A stretch of DNA of 64,000 bases from contig JAITFZ010000030.1 of NCBI GenBank assembly GCA_031280965.1, positions 1 through 64,000 of the forward strand, in the 5' to 3' direction. The notes beneath the pieces were generated by a model. That model saw nothing but the letters and a program-made list of their open reading frames with translations. It was not told the origin of the DNA and did not search any database. This stretch comes from Oscillospiraceae bacterium (GTDB taxonomy: Bacteria > Bacillota > Clostridia > Oscillospirales > Ruminococcaceae). This document shows, piece after piece, positions 51,915-59,316 of this stretch (positions within the stretch are counted from its first letter, which is position 1; each line of letters starts with the position of its first letter). A program made the translations under genes and the position numbers.

Positions 51915-53033
51915 TCAAATATTTACTGCATAAAGAACAGTTTCGCACCAAGAATCGGAATAATGTCGCAAGTAGAATTTATAATTAGGATTAATTGACC
52001 ATATATAATTTGGTATTTGCCATAAATCTTCAAGTTCATGATAAACACATATCGCCAGTTTGGGCTTACATCTGCGGATAATTTCTTCTCCTCCTTTCAA
52101 CGCTGACAATTCCGCACCCTCTATATCCATTTTTATAAATGAAACAGTCTCATCCGCAAACTCACTATCTAAAGTAGTAAGTTCTGTCTCGTGTGTTCCA
52201 TGAATTTCATTTAACACAGAAGAAGCTCCGGGGTTGTCTTTCGAGAGATTTTGAATCATTAACATTCCTTTACCTATTTTATCAGTAATAGCAGCTTTTT
52301 TGATGTATAATTTTTTTACATCGCATAAATTTTGTTTTGAAGCATCAAAACAAATGGGATCAGGTTCAAACGCAAAAATCTTTTTATAACCTTTTTCACC
52401 GGCCCATAAAATAAAATCCTTAATATTTTGTCCATCATATGTGCCGCAATCAACAAAAACCTCTTCGTCTGAATGATTTAATTCTTTGAGCGAAAAATAT
52501 TGTGGTTTTCCACTTACGTCTAATAAACGTTTTGCTTCTGTAAATTTTACATATGTCCAAAAAGCTGTTGTGAGTTCTGAATGAAAATAATCATCCACGC
52601 CGGCTTCTCTAAGTGAATATTCAATTTTTTGAGGATTTGCGACAGAAACAACAAGCGGGACATCAGCGTAGTCTTCTTTTCTTTTATATTCATGTATTGT
52701 TATTATCGGTTTATTATAATAATTTCCGGTTTTATTTGAATCAATGAAAGCCACAACTTCAGATTTATATACCGTTTCAATCAATTGTTTTATTAAAAAG
52801 CCATACACACCCGCACCATATAAAATAACTTTATTCGGAACTTCTTTTTCGCAACCATTTTTATCAATTATTCGGAGCGGCGAACGTTCAAATGAACGAG
52901 GTTTAAATTTATTAATTTCCTCTACCATCGTAATGCCGCGAGATAGTTGAAAGCGCAAACAATCCAAGGATATTTGGTCTCCTCGTTCGTTAAAATGAAC
53001 CGCTAACTTTGTGATTATTTCTTGTGGTTTCAT
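51915..53033 (-). CDS. FkbM-family methyltransferase (paralogue)
   Basis: The 372-residue protein is similar along its length to the one at 47399-48520. The N-terminal part has the same LAVHFNERGDQISLDCLRF pattern and VILYGAGVYGFLIKQL; the FkbM domain has VDCGTYDGQNIKDF, FAFEPDPICFD and FIKMDIEGAELSALKGG. Its GAGGAGAG ribosome site lies in the last codons of the preceding glycosyltransferase gene, so translation is coupled. Confidence 0.88.
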   Translation of the reverse strand: MKPQEIITKLAVHFNERGDQISLDCLRFQLSRGITMVEEINKFKPRSFERSPLRIIDKNGCEKEVPNKVILYGAGVYGFLIKQLIETVYKSEVVAFIDSNKTGNYYNKPIITIHEYKRKEDYADVPLVVSVANPQKIEYSLREAGVDDYFHSELTTAFWTYVKFTEAKRLLDVSGKPQYFSLKELNHSDEEVFVDCGTYDGQNIKDFILWAGEKGYKKIFAFEPDPICFDASKQNLCDVKKLYIKKAAITDKIGKGMLMIQNLSKDNPGASSVLNEIHGTHETELTTLDSEFADETVSFIKMDIEGAELSALKGGEEIIRRCKPKLAICVYHELEDLWQIPNYIWSINPNYKFYLRHYSDSWCETVLYAVNI

Positions 53034-53036
53034 TTA

Positions 53037-53960
53037 TTATAATCTCTCCTCTTCTATGTATTTTCCCACCCACTCCCTCTCAAACTCCAGAATAAACTCA
53101 CTTTGAGTAAATTCATCGCGCTTCTCCCGTAACTCGCTTATCATAGCCGTCAATTGCCCCTCGCAGTCCTCAATCCCAAGCCGATTAATTTTCTCAACCA
53201 TGCTAATCATGAAACTCCACTCAAAGTATTGCCACGTATGCACGTTGCTCGGAAATAACCCTGACAACCACTCTGTCCGCTCGCGGTATGTTTTTAAATA
53301 TTCATCAAGCGTTTTCGCATCAAGCAAATTATGATTGGTTGTCCATGCAGAATTATTAGTTTCATGCCTGTAAAACGAATATTTGGGAAGTCCGTGATAG
53401 GCAACACAGTTCGCAAACGCAAGCAATTTGTGCATTTGAGAAATATCGTCATATACTTCATCTTCGGGAAAACGGATTTTTACCGCTAATTCTTTTTTAA
53501 ACATCTTTGTCGGAAAAGCTACATTATAATATTTGCGCCAAAACAAAGTAATTAACGCATCTTCTGCGGTCATAACGCGCTTTTCATCGTAGTTTTTATC
53601 TTCCGCGCCGCAAATCGAAACATCGGCATTGCTTTCAGTTGCAAGATTATACAAAAATTCAAGAAAATCAGGCTCACACCAGTCATCATCGTCAATGAAC
53701 GCTATGTAATCGCCTTGCACCGCGTCAAGTCCGGTATTCCGTCCGCTCCCGATATTTCCGCGCTCACGATGAATTACGCGAACTCTGCTGTCTTTTTCGG
53801 CGTATTCATCTGCAATTTTTCCGCTTCTGTCACTTGAGCCGTTGTTTACAATGATATATTCGAAATCCGTGAATGTCTGCGTCAAGATGCTTTCAATCGC
53901 ACGGCTTACAAGATTTTCACGATTATAAGTCAGCATTATGACCGAAATCTTTGGATTCAT
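53037..53960 (-). CDS. Glycosyltransferase family 2
   Basis: The 307-residue protein is a compact GT-A enzyme: VIMLTYNRENLVSRAIESILTQT, IVNNGSSDRSG, GSGRNTGLDAVQGDYIAFIDDDDW. It resembles bacterial surface-glycan glycosyltransferases. I chose ATG 53960 (AGGTGTGG upstream) over GTG 53981. Its start overlaps the truncated Rpn frame by 38 bases, which puts it under the same leader. Confidence 0.9.
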   Translation of the reverse strand: MNPKISVIMLTYNRENLVSRAIESILTQTFTDFEYIIVNNGSSDRSGKIADEYAEKDSRVRVIHRERGNIGSGRNTGLDAVQGDYIAFIDDDDWCEPDFLEFLYNLATESNADVSICGAEDKNYDEKRVMTAEDALITLFWRKYYNVAFPTKMFKKELAVKIRFPEDEVYDDISQMHKLLAFANCVAYHGLPKYSFYRHETNNSAWTTNHNLLDAKTLDEYLKTYRERTEWLSGLFPSNVHTWQYFEWSFMISMVEKINRLGIEDCEGQLTAMISELREKRDEFTQSEFILEFEREWVGKYIEEERL

Positions 53961-54165
53961 TAATTTTTCCACACCTTCCACTTAGCTTTAACACACGCCC
54001 ATTCTTCTTCAAACGCATTATAGTTTTAGATAATTTGAAATCCTCAATACTCTCAAAGGTAATTCTAAGAAGCCGTGCTACAAATCGTTTTAGCAAACGC
54101 GGATATTTTACGAATACCATTTTACAGAGTATATCTTCTTTTAAGGTATGTTTGAGTTTAGTCAT
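53923..54165 (-). pseudogene. Truncated Rpn-family nuclease/transposase (N-terminal remnant)
   Basis: An 80-codon frame begins MTKLKHTLKEDILCKMVFVK, followed by YPRLLKRFVARLLRITFESIEDFKL. This is the N-terminal pattern of the Rpn (PD-(D/E)XK) recombination-promoting nuclease/transposase family, normally about 300 residues. The rest of the family sequence, with the catalytic residues, is missing and the frame runs into the glycosyltransferase gene. The promoter and an AAAGGAG site are intact, so the remnant now serves as the leader of the glycan operon. Confidence 0.65.
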
Positions 54166-54192
54166 ATGATATGATTGCTCCTTTATGTTTCT

Positions 54193-54221
54193 ATTTTATC
54201 ACGATTTTATTTAAAAGTCAA
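54193..54221 (-). promoter_or_regulatory. Promoter at the head of the glycan operon
   Basis: TTGACT (54221-54216), a 17-base spacer and TAAAAT (54198-54193) on the minus strand. Transcription would begin just before the Rpn remnant and run on into ten tightly spaced genes to 42341. No terminator is seen between them. Confidence 0.65.
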
Positions 54222-54354
54222 TCAAAACTTTATCAGCAATTATAAAAAATCAATGAACAGATTTCGTTGTTAATTTCTGTCAGATTCTGTTTTTGACTTT
54301 GAAAGGACTTTTTTTCTTGCCAAGTACGGTAAAATCATAATTAGTGATAAGGAC

Positions 54355-54909
54355 TTAACTTCTTGTGATTATTTCATAAGCAACGCTTTCGTTTTTTGTA
54401 CGCTCTAAGTCTCTGCCCGGTACAAATTCACTGTTAATCACATAAATGTGAAGTTCAGGCGAAAAAACATCATCACTTCCGTACATTGCGAATACGCAAG
54501 TAAAATAACCAATATCCGGTTTATCGCCCGGAGTTATCGTCACTTTTGGTTGAGAGTCGGATGGTTTTGGGGCATAGACGGAATTATCAAGGTGCGACCT
54601 AATCGCCATAGTCACCATATAGTCAGTAGGAGAGCCGTTTATTACTTTGATATACCCTGAACAACCGATTGCCCCGAATGTTCTTCGGTTTCCCCAAAAG
54701 GCGTATATCTGGTAATTGTCAAGCCGATTCATTATACCGCTATCGGGGAACAGTTCTTTTTTCATGACTTCCGCAAGCAGCTTTGATGCTGTCTTCGTTT
54801 CTTCAGGCGTTGTCGGAGTTAAATCATCTTTAGGAATACCTGATATTTCACAAAGAGCATATACAGCAAAACAATTATAACACAAAAATATTAACAAGTC
54901 AACAAGCAA
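54355..54909 (-). CDS. Hypothetical protein, start uncertain (possible fragment)
   Basis: The open frame has 184 codons. The body (from about residue 25; GIPKDDLTPTTPEETK, ELFPDSGIMNRLDNYQIYAFWG, then IGCSGYIKVINGSPTDYMV and YGSDDVFSPELHIYV) looks like a folded beta-rich domain of unknown family. The first 20 codons coincide with a perfect promoter at 54874-54902, so they are probably not translated. Downstream of it no in-frame ATG appears until residue 49. The gene may start at a non-standard codon or be a fragment. Confidence 0.4.
   Translation of the reverse strand: MLVDLLIFLCYNCFAVYALCEISGIPKDDLTPTTPEETKTASKLLAEVMKKELFPDSGIMNRLDNYQIYAFWGNRRTFGAIGCSGYIKVINGSPTDYMVTMAIRSHLDNSVYAPKPSDSQPKVTITPGDKPDIGYFTCVFAMYGSDDVFSPELHIYVINSEFVPGRDLERTKNESVAYEIITRS
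54874..54902 (-). promoter_or_regulatory. Promoter inside the 5' end of the 54355-54909 frame
   Basis: TTGACT (54902-54897), a 17-base spacer and TATAAT (54879-54874) on the minus strand, a near-consensus promoter. It argues that translation of this gene starts further downstream. Confidence 0.55.
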
Positions 54910-55007
54910 CCTAATAATTAGCGGAGTTGCTGCCGCTTAGAAAGTTTAGCAGCTACCCGCTTTATAAGGGTACAGTTTATAAAGGGTTGAAATATCCAGA
55001 ATGGTTT

Positions 55008-55736
55008 CTATATTTCTTTTCGATATAAAACGCAATACGCCTTTCCGCTGAAAACCGAAACAACATCAATCGTAAATCCGTCGTTTTCACTTGTTAATTG
55101 CTCCGGTGTATACCGCTTATATCCGAATTTTGTATGAGAGAAACGCGACAGAGTTTCATTGGTAAAAAGGGAGTTAATGAAAAGCCCGCCCGGCTTCAGT
55201 ACACGCCTGATTTCTTCCATTGTGTCATTGAGATTTTTCCAAAAGTATACCGTGTTAATCGTATATATTTTATCGAAAGTACAGTCGCTGAATGGCGTTT
55301 TGTTCATGTCTTGACGTATAAAGTTCATTCGCCCGCTTTTTATGAACTTGCGATTGCGCTTTGAAGCAAACTTAATGGCACTCGGAGAAATATCTATACC
55401 TGTAAGTGTGCAATCAAAGCGGTTCGCAAACATATTCAGCACATATCCGTTCCCGCAGCCGATATCTAAAACGCTGTCGGTATCCGAGGGTGATAACAGT
55501 CGAATCGTTTCTTCATATAACGGGCGATTTTGTCGGCTCATAACAGAAGAAACAGCTCTGCCGCCAAGTCCTGACGGGTTGCTGAGCTGTCTTGCTATAA
55601 ACCTGTTTAAACCGGAAGAGCGGCTCTCGCTTTCATTTATTTCAAAGCGTTCCACAAAGAAAAGCTCGGTGTTGCAATATCTGCAAAACCTTGTGGTGTC
55701 GTGGTCATATTTCATGCAGCGCGGACACTTTTTCAT
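55008..55736 (-). CDS. Class I methyltransferase with N-terminal zinc ribbon
   Basis: The 242-residue protein starts with a zinc ribbon (CPRC at 4-7 and CRYC at 17-20) and has a methyltransferase core: SVLDIGCGNGYVLNMFANRF, GIDISPSAIKFA, IYTINTVYFWKN, RRVLKPGGLF. It is like SAM-dependent ubiquinone/menaquinone-type methyltransferases. The zinc ribbon is unusual and may help bind a substrate or partner. There is no operon partner beyond the ambiguous 54355 frame. Confidence 0.8.
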   Translation of the reverse strand: MKKCPRCMKYDHDTTRFCRYCNTELFFVERFEINESESRSSGLNRFIARQLSNPSGLGGRAVSSVMSRQNRPLYEETIRLLSPSDTDSVLDIGCGNGYVLNMFANRFDCTLTGIDISPSAIKFASKRNRKFIKSGRMNFIRQDMNKTPFSDCTFDKIYTINTVYFWKNLNDTMEEIRRVLKPGGLFINSLFTNETLSRFSHTKFGYKRYTPEQLTSENDGFTIDVVSVFSGKAYCVLYRKEI

Positions 55737-55889
55737 AATTTACCTCTTATAGTTACTGCGTAGTTACATGTTTATCCGGAAGCGTTGTGAAAAAATCGCT
55801 TTCATCTTGTAATAACTCACTTTCAAAAATACCTCAATTAAAATAATTATTCAAATTATGAACTATTGAGGGTTTTCTTTTGTCAAAAT

Positions 55890-55914
55890 ATGTTATATTA
55901 TAGTTATATAACAT
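55890..55914 (+). promoter_or_regulatory. Candidate operator: 9-bp inverted repeat before the XRE gene
   Basis: ATGTTATAT (55890-55898), 7-base spacer TATAGTT, ATATAACAT (55906-55914): a perfect inverted repeat 17 bases before the XRE-regulator ATG. A TTGTCA (55880-55885) lies just upstream as a possible -35 box. This fits autoregulation by the XRE protein. Confidence 0.55.
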
Positions 55915-55931
55915 CATGACGAACCGACAAA

Positions 55932-56171
55932 ATGAGTGAACAAATGAGAAGTTTTAATAAACCGTTTTACATTGCTATAGGCAAAAGAGTAAAACAGCAA
56001 CGGGTCAGTAAAGGCTTTTCGAGGGAGAAATTAGCTCAAGAAGGAGATATTTCCGATAAGTTTCTGTATGACATCGAGGTGGGAAACAAGGGAATGTCCG
56101 CCGATACTTTATTCCGCATAAGTATCGCGCTTGATGTTTCGGCAGATTGGCTACTTAGAGGGGAGGTATAA
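55932..56171 (+). CDS. XRE-family transcriptional regulator
   Basis: The 79-residue protein is a single helix-turn-helix domain: IGKRVKQQRVSKGFSREKLA, then GDISDKFLYDIEVGNKGMS with the recognition helix, then DTLFRISIALDVSADWLL. It is a small phage-type repressor-like regulator with no ligand-binding domain. It heads the seven-gene set running to 59928. There is no strong ribosome site; ATG 55944 is a possible second start. Confidence 0.88.
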   Translation: MSEQMRSFNKPFYIAIGKRVKQQRVSKGFSREKLAQEGDISDKFLYDIEVGNKGMSADTLFRISIALDVSADWLLRGEV

Positions 56172-56177
56172 ATATAA

Positions 56178-56786
56178 ATGTGGGATATGGGATTTCCTGG
56201 CGTTATAACGGAAAAACGGGAACTCAGAGCGCCTAAATGGCATAAAGATTATGATATGTCATGTGATGATGCATTGGAAGATATTATTAAAGAATTTGAT
56301 ACTCGCGAGAGTTGGAAATCCGGTTTTTCAAATATTTTATGGGGAAATAAGTTTAAAACAAATAATATAGCACTCGACATACATAGTAAAATAATTATTA
56401 AGGAAAAATATGGGAAAGTTGAATATGCATTTAATTCTACTACCGGTAAAAATGAGATAACGTATAACGGCGCATGGGATATCGGACATAAACAAGGTTT
56501 AGAATGGTGGAGAATTAAAGTAGCTGTAAAAAAATACATAGAAAAACATTCTGTATTTGATACAAACATGATGCAAACGACCGTTTCGTCAAAATACATC
56601 AATACTGCTAAAGAAGCGATTAGGACTATCCACAATACAGTTGAATTCTTTGAACCTGAAAATTGCAAGGATAACAGAGACCGAAAAGGTGAACACCCTT
56701 ACATAACACCTCCGGTAGGACATTTTATGCATATTTATGAGCGTAATGTACAAACACATTTGGACGTGGTTTTCCCTTGCAGTTAA
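56178..56786 (+). CDS. Predicted HNH/EndoVII (GH-E-like) nuclease-domain protein
   Basis: The 202-residue protein has a C-terminal half with ITYNGAWDIGHKQGLEWWRIK followed by IHNTVEFFEPENCKDNRDRKGEH, here noted as GHKQGLEWW and EPENCKDNR. The Gly-His, Glu and Asn spacing resembles GH-E toxin nucleases of the HNH/Endonuclease VII group. The N-terminal half has no secretion signal. It is AT-rich compared with the DUF2589 genes after it. The first codon lies 6 bases after the XRE stop and has GGGGAGG upstream, so the two are coupled. The nuclease call is a motif-level inference. Confidence 0.5.
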   Translation: MWDMGFPGVITEKRELRAPKWHKDYDMSCDDALEDIIKEFDTRESWKSGFSNILWGNKFKTNNIALDIHSKIIIKEKYGKVEYAFNSTTGKNEITYNGAWDIGHKQGLEWWRIKVAVKKYIEKHSVFDTNMMQTTVSSKYINTAKEAIRTIHNTVEFFEPENCKDNRDRKGEHPYITPPVGHFMHIYERNVQTHLDVVFPCS

Positions 56787-56813
56787 TCATGGTGCAAAAA
56801 TAAAGAGGTAATC

Positions 56814-57368
56814 ATGAAATTTTGGAGAAAAAAAGACTCAGGAAAGAAAAACGAGGGCGGTATTACGCTTGCGGACATTATCCGCGGGCTTCAATATTGC
56901 GTCAATTCCAGCCGGCAAATGGCGATGCGTCAGCATATTGTGGAGTTTGCGGAGTTTATAGATGAAGACAACAAGCCTCATTCCAGAATAATAAAAATCA
57001 ATGAACAAGCCGCGATGGAAGTTCCTCTTATTTGCATGATTAATCATAATTCGCTCGCTCTTGATGAGATGGACGTTAATATGAAACTCGTTGTCAGGAA
57101 TATGGATTTGAAAATTCCCCAAGAAAATCCGGAACCTTCCGAAGCGAACGAATTAGATGAAATTATCGCACCCGAATATTTATCGCGCACTTCGTTTTCT
57201 GTTGACCTTGACAGCGCGAAGGTTGACCGCAGAAACACCCGCCTGAAACTCAATCTCAAGTTCAAGTCGGGCGCACCGCCCGAAGCAGTAAGCAGGGTAA
57301 TCGAGAAATTAAACGGACAGCTTATGGCATACTCTCTTAAAAAACCGGACGAGGAGTCCGAAGAATAA
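56814..57368 (+). CDS. DUF2589-like protein (paralogue 1)
   Basis: The 184-residue protein begins with a basic segment (MKFWRKKDSGKK) and then GGITLADIIRGLQYCVNSSRQMAMRQHIVEFAEF, an amphipathic helix, followed by beta-rich sequence with DEMDVNMKLVVRNM. The C-terminus RLKLNLKFKSGAPPEAVSRVIEKLNG parallels the C-terminus of the next gene (FNVSARKQAPPEAFMRIIDAI), so the two are divergent paralogues. It ends with an acidic tail. The function of DUF2589 proteins is unknown. AGAGGT precedes the ATG. Confidence 0.6.
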   Translation: MKFWRKKDSGKKNEGGITLADIIRGLQYCVNSSRQMAMRQHIVEFAEFIDEDNKPHSRIIKINEQAAMEVPLICMINHNSLALDEMDVNMKLVVRNMDLKIPQENPEPSEANELDEIIAPEYLSRTSFSVDLDSAKVDRRNTRLKLNLKFKSGAPPEAVSRVIEKLNGQLMAYSLKKPDEESEE

Positions 57369-57392
57369 TAAAATCATAAAGGAGAATTTAAC

Positions 57393-58049
57393 ATGAATCA
57401 CGATGTGGTAAGCGGCATAGTCAATAATTTACCGATTGAAAAAATGGTTGCGGCTCCGCTTATGGCTGCAATTAAGGCGCAAAGCGAAATGAGCATGCAA
57501 ATGGCGAGGTTTATCGACAATGTCGGCGTTGATACAGACGGCAATATCCGAATGGTTACATTCAAGTATCAGGAAAACGTAACCACTCCCGCCGTGTATA
57601 AAGAAGACGGTTCATTAGAAACCCCGGCAGAAACTAAATTGAGCGACCGCTACATACAGGCGCCTTTCCTCGCTTTGACGGGGATTCCGAACCTTGCTGT
57701 AGAGCATGTGAACATTTCATTTGAGATTGAGGTGAACACTGCCGAGGACACCAAGTCGAAAACTGATACAAGTCTTTCAAACGAAACAAGCGCGGAATAT
57801 AAGTCGTGGTGGTCTCCCGTAAAAGCTTCTACGAAATTCACGGGTTCTGTCACGCATTCAAACGAGCAAACGCGGCACACCGATACTCGTGCGAAGTATA
57901 CATTCAATGTCAGCGCGAGAAAGCAGGCACCGCCGGAGGCGTTCATGCGTATAATCGACGCGATTACTAACGGCGTTGCAAATCCGACGGCAGCAGAACT
58001 CACGGATAATCTCAGCACAGACGGACACGGAGTGAAAAAAGCAAGCTAA
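57393..58049 (+). CDS. DUF2589 domain protein (paralogue 2)
   Basis: The 218-residue protein matches DUF2589: MVAAPLMAAIKAQSEMSMQMARFIDNVGV at the start (an amphipathic helix), then LPFLALTGIPNLAVEHVNISFEIEV-type strands and a C-terminal strand-helix with QAPPEAFMRIIDA. A lysine/Ser/Trp-rich central segment (KSWWSPVKASTKFTG) is unusual. GGAG precedes the ATG 24 bases after the previous stop. A stable hairpin follows. Confidence 0.7.
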   Translation: MNHDVVSGIVNNLPIEKMVAAPLMAAIKAQSEMSMQMARFIDNVGVDTDGNIRMVTFKYQENVTTPAVYKEDGSLETPAETKLSDRYIQAPFLALTGIPNLAVEHVNISFEIEVNTAEDTKSKTDTSLSNETSAEYKSWWSPVKASTKFTGSVTHSNEQTRHTDTRAKYTFNVSARKQAPPEAFMRIIDAITNGVANPTAAELTDNLSTDGHGVKKAS

Positions 58050-58064
58050 TTTGTAAATATTGCT

Positions 58065-58094
58065 TCCCTGCGGAAAAACGAGTTTCCGCAGGGA
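58065..58094 (+). other. 12-bp perfect hairpin between the DUF2589 and HNH genes
   Basis: TCCCTGCGGAAA (58065-58076), loop AACGAG, TTTCCGCAGGGA (58083-58094). No T-run follows, so it may be an mRNA-stability or processing element that sets expression of the genes on either side, rather than a terminator. Confidence 0.55.
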
Positions 58095-58121
58095 GGTAAT
58101 TGACGGAAAGGACACACGTTT

Positions 58122-58943
58122 ATGCTTACGCCGGAACAAAAAGAATCTATTAATCGATTTTTAAATGACATTGGAAACAGACCTATGGCAAGAAGCTTTA
58201 ATCTTGCAATAAGTAATTATAGGATAGTCAAATTAAGTAAAATAGTCAAGACTAAAAAGATATGTAGACAAATAGGTATGATTGAGTACTTGCAAAATAT
58301 GGTAGTCATGAATATTTGTACGAGTATTGCCGAATTTGAGTCTTCTGTCGATGATGCATTTAATGGAATAATAGAAAAATATAACATAGCAGAAGATAAT
58401 CCGATAATGCTTATGGCAAATCATTTTGAGAGAGATTTTCGCCAAAAATTGAAAAAAGCTATAAATCATTTTGAGAGAGATTTTCGCCAAAAGTTGGAAA
58501 AAGTTATAAACCCTTTAAGGATGGAAGAATTTTTAATAAGACAAGGTTTTACGCAAGCTCAATTAGATATGGATGAGGATTTCGATGACGGAAGCGGTGA
58601 TTATCATGTAGAAGGAAGAAGACAAGCATATCCGTTTAGTTTCAGCACTCAAACAGAAAATTTTTTTATAAACGTTATTAATTGTCAAATGCCAAATTGT
58701 TTAATCCCCGAAATCCCATTAAAACGTAATGCAAATAAAAATGACGATACTTCTCTTAACTTAGACCATGAACCGGACTTATCAATAAGGTTCAACTTCG
58801 GAGAATATCGCCTCACTGTGGACGAACGCAGAATGTCGTACAATGATGTAACCAGATTACGTGCTGTACATCGAATTTGCAATTTAAGAAAAGGGCGTGT
58901 GCCTTATAACCGCAATTTATTAATCAAAATGAACCGAAACTAA
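58122..58943 (+). CDS. Predicted HNH-like nuclease protein with internal duplication
   Basis: The 273-residue protein has a C-terminal part with LNLDHEPDLSIRF and later RLRAVHRICNLRKGR, the DH...HxxCNxxKG form of HNH nucleases; the segment NCQMPNC may replace the usual Cys pair. Residues 100-129 contain two tandem copies of NHFERDFRQKLxKxI, encoded by a 45-base direct repeat (58419-58508). It has no export signal. It is AT-rich. The nuclease call is an inference; metal-ligand completeness should be checked by structure prediction. Confidence 0.5.
   Translation: MLTPEQKESINRFLNDIGNRPMARSFNLAISNYRIVKLSKIVKTKKICRQIGMIEYLQNMVVMNICTSIAEFESSVDDAFNGIIEKYNIAEDNPIMLMANHFERDFRQKLKKAINHFERDFRQKLEKVINPLRMEEFLIRQGFTQAQLDMDEDFDDGSGDYHVEGRRQAYPFSFSTQTENFFINVINCQMPNCLIPEIPLKRNANKNDDTSLNLDHEPDLSIRFNFGEYRLTVDERRMSYNDVTRLRAVHRICNLRKGRVPYNRNLLIKMNRN
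58419..58508 (+). repeat. Two tandem 45-bp repeats inside the HNH-like gene
   Basis: Unit 1 is 58419-58463, unit 2 is 58464-58508, differing at a few bases. Each codes for NHFERDFRQKLxKxI. In frame, so it lengthens a helix by 15 residues and looks recent. Confidence 0.85.
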
Positions 58944-58984
58944 CAACTTATAAAAAATCAAATAAATTACAGGAGGAAAAAATC

Positions 58985-59263
58985 ATGGCAATCAGCGTAA
59001 AAAACACCGGCTCACAACCTTGTGAGGTATCAGTCAACCAATGGGGAGCAGGAGAACAGACAGGCTTTTTCACATTAAAAGGCGGCGATAAAGGCTCATG
59101 GAACCGCACCGACAAGCGGGGATTTGTGATGAGCATTAAACGCGGCAATTTGACTTATCCGTTTTTCGTTACGGCGAATTCCGAAGTCGATATTAACGAA
59201 AGAAGAATACTGATTGATAATCAAGAAGCCCATCCGGTTTATGAACCGATTCCCGTAACTTAG
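58985..59263 (+). CDS. Small beta-rich protein, unknown function
   Basis: The 92-residue protein has an alternating pattern that suggests a beta sandwich: AISVKNTGSQPCEVSVNQWGAG, then GFFTLKGGDKGSWNRTDKRG, then FVMSIKRGNLTYPFFVTANSEVDI. It has no signal peptide. It resembles carbohydrate- or lipid-binding small beta folds in general character, but I do not recognise a family. AGGAGG precedes the ATG. It is part of the XRE-controlled set. Confidence 0.6.
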   Translation: MAISVKNTGSQPCEVSVNQWGAGEQTGFFTLKGGDKGSWNRTDKRGFVMSIKRGNLTYPFFVTANSEVDINERRILIDNQEAHPVYEPIPVT

Positions 59264-59316
59264 AGTCTGTTTAACATAATATTTACAAGTTAAAATTACA
59301 TGAGGAGAATTAACCT

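Noticed and set aside
54293-54298. TTGACT as a plus-strand promoter
   Set aside because: The nearest -10-like box is 31 bases away, so the spacing is wrong, and no plus-strand gene follows.
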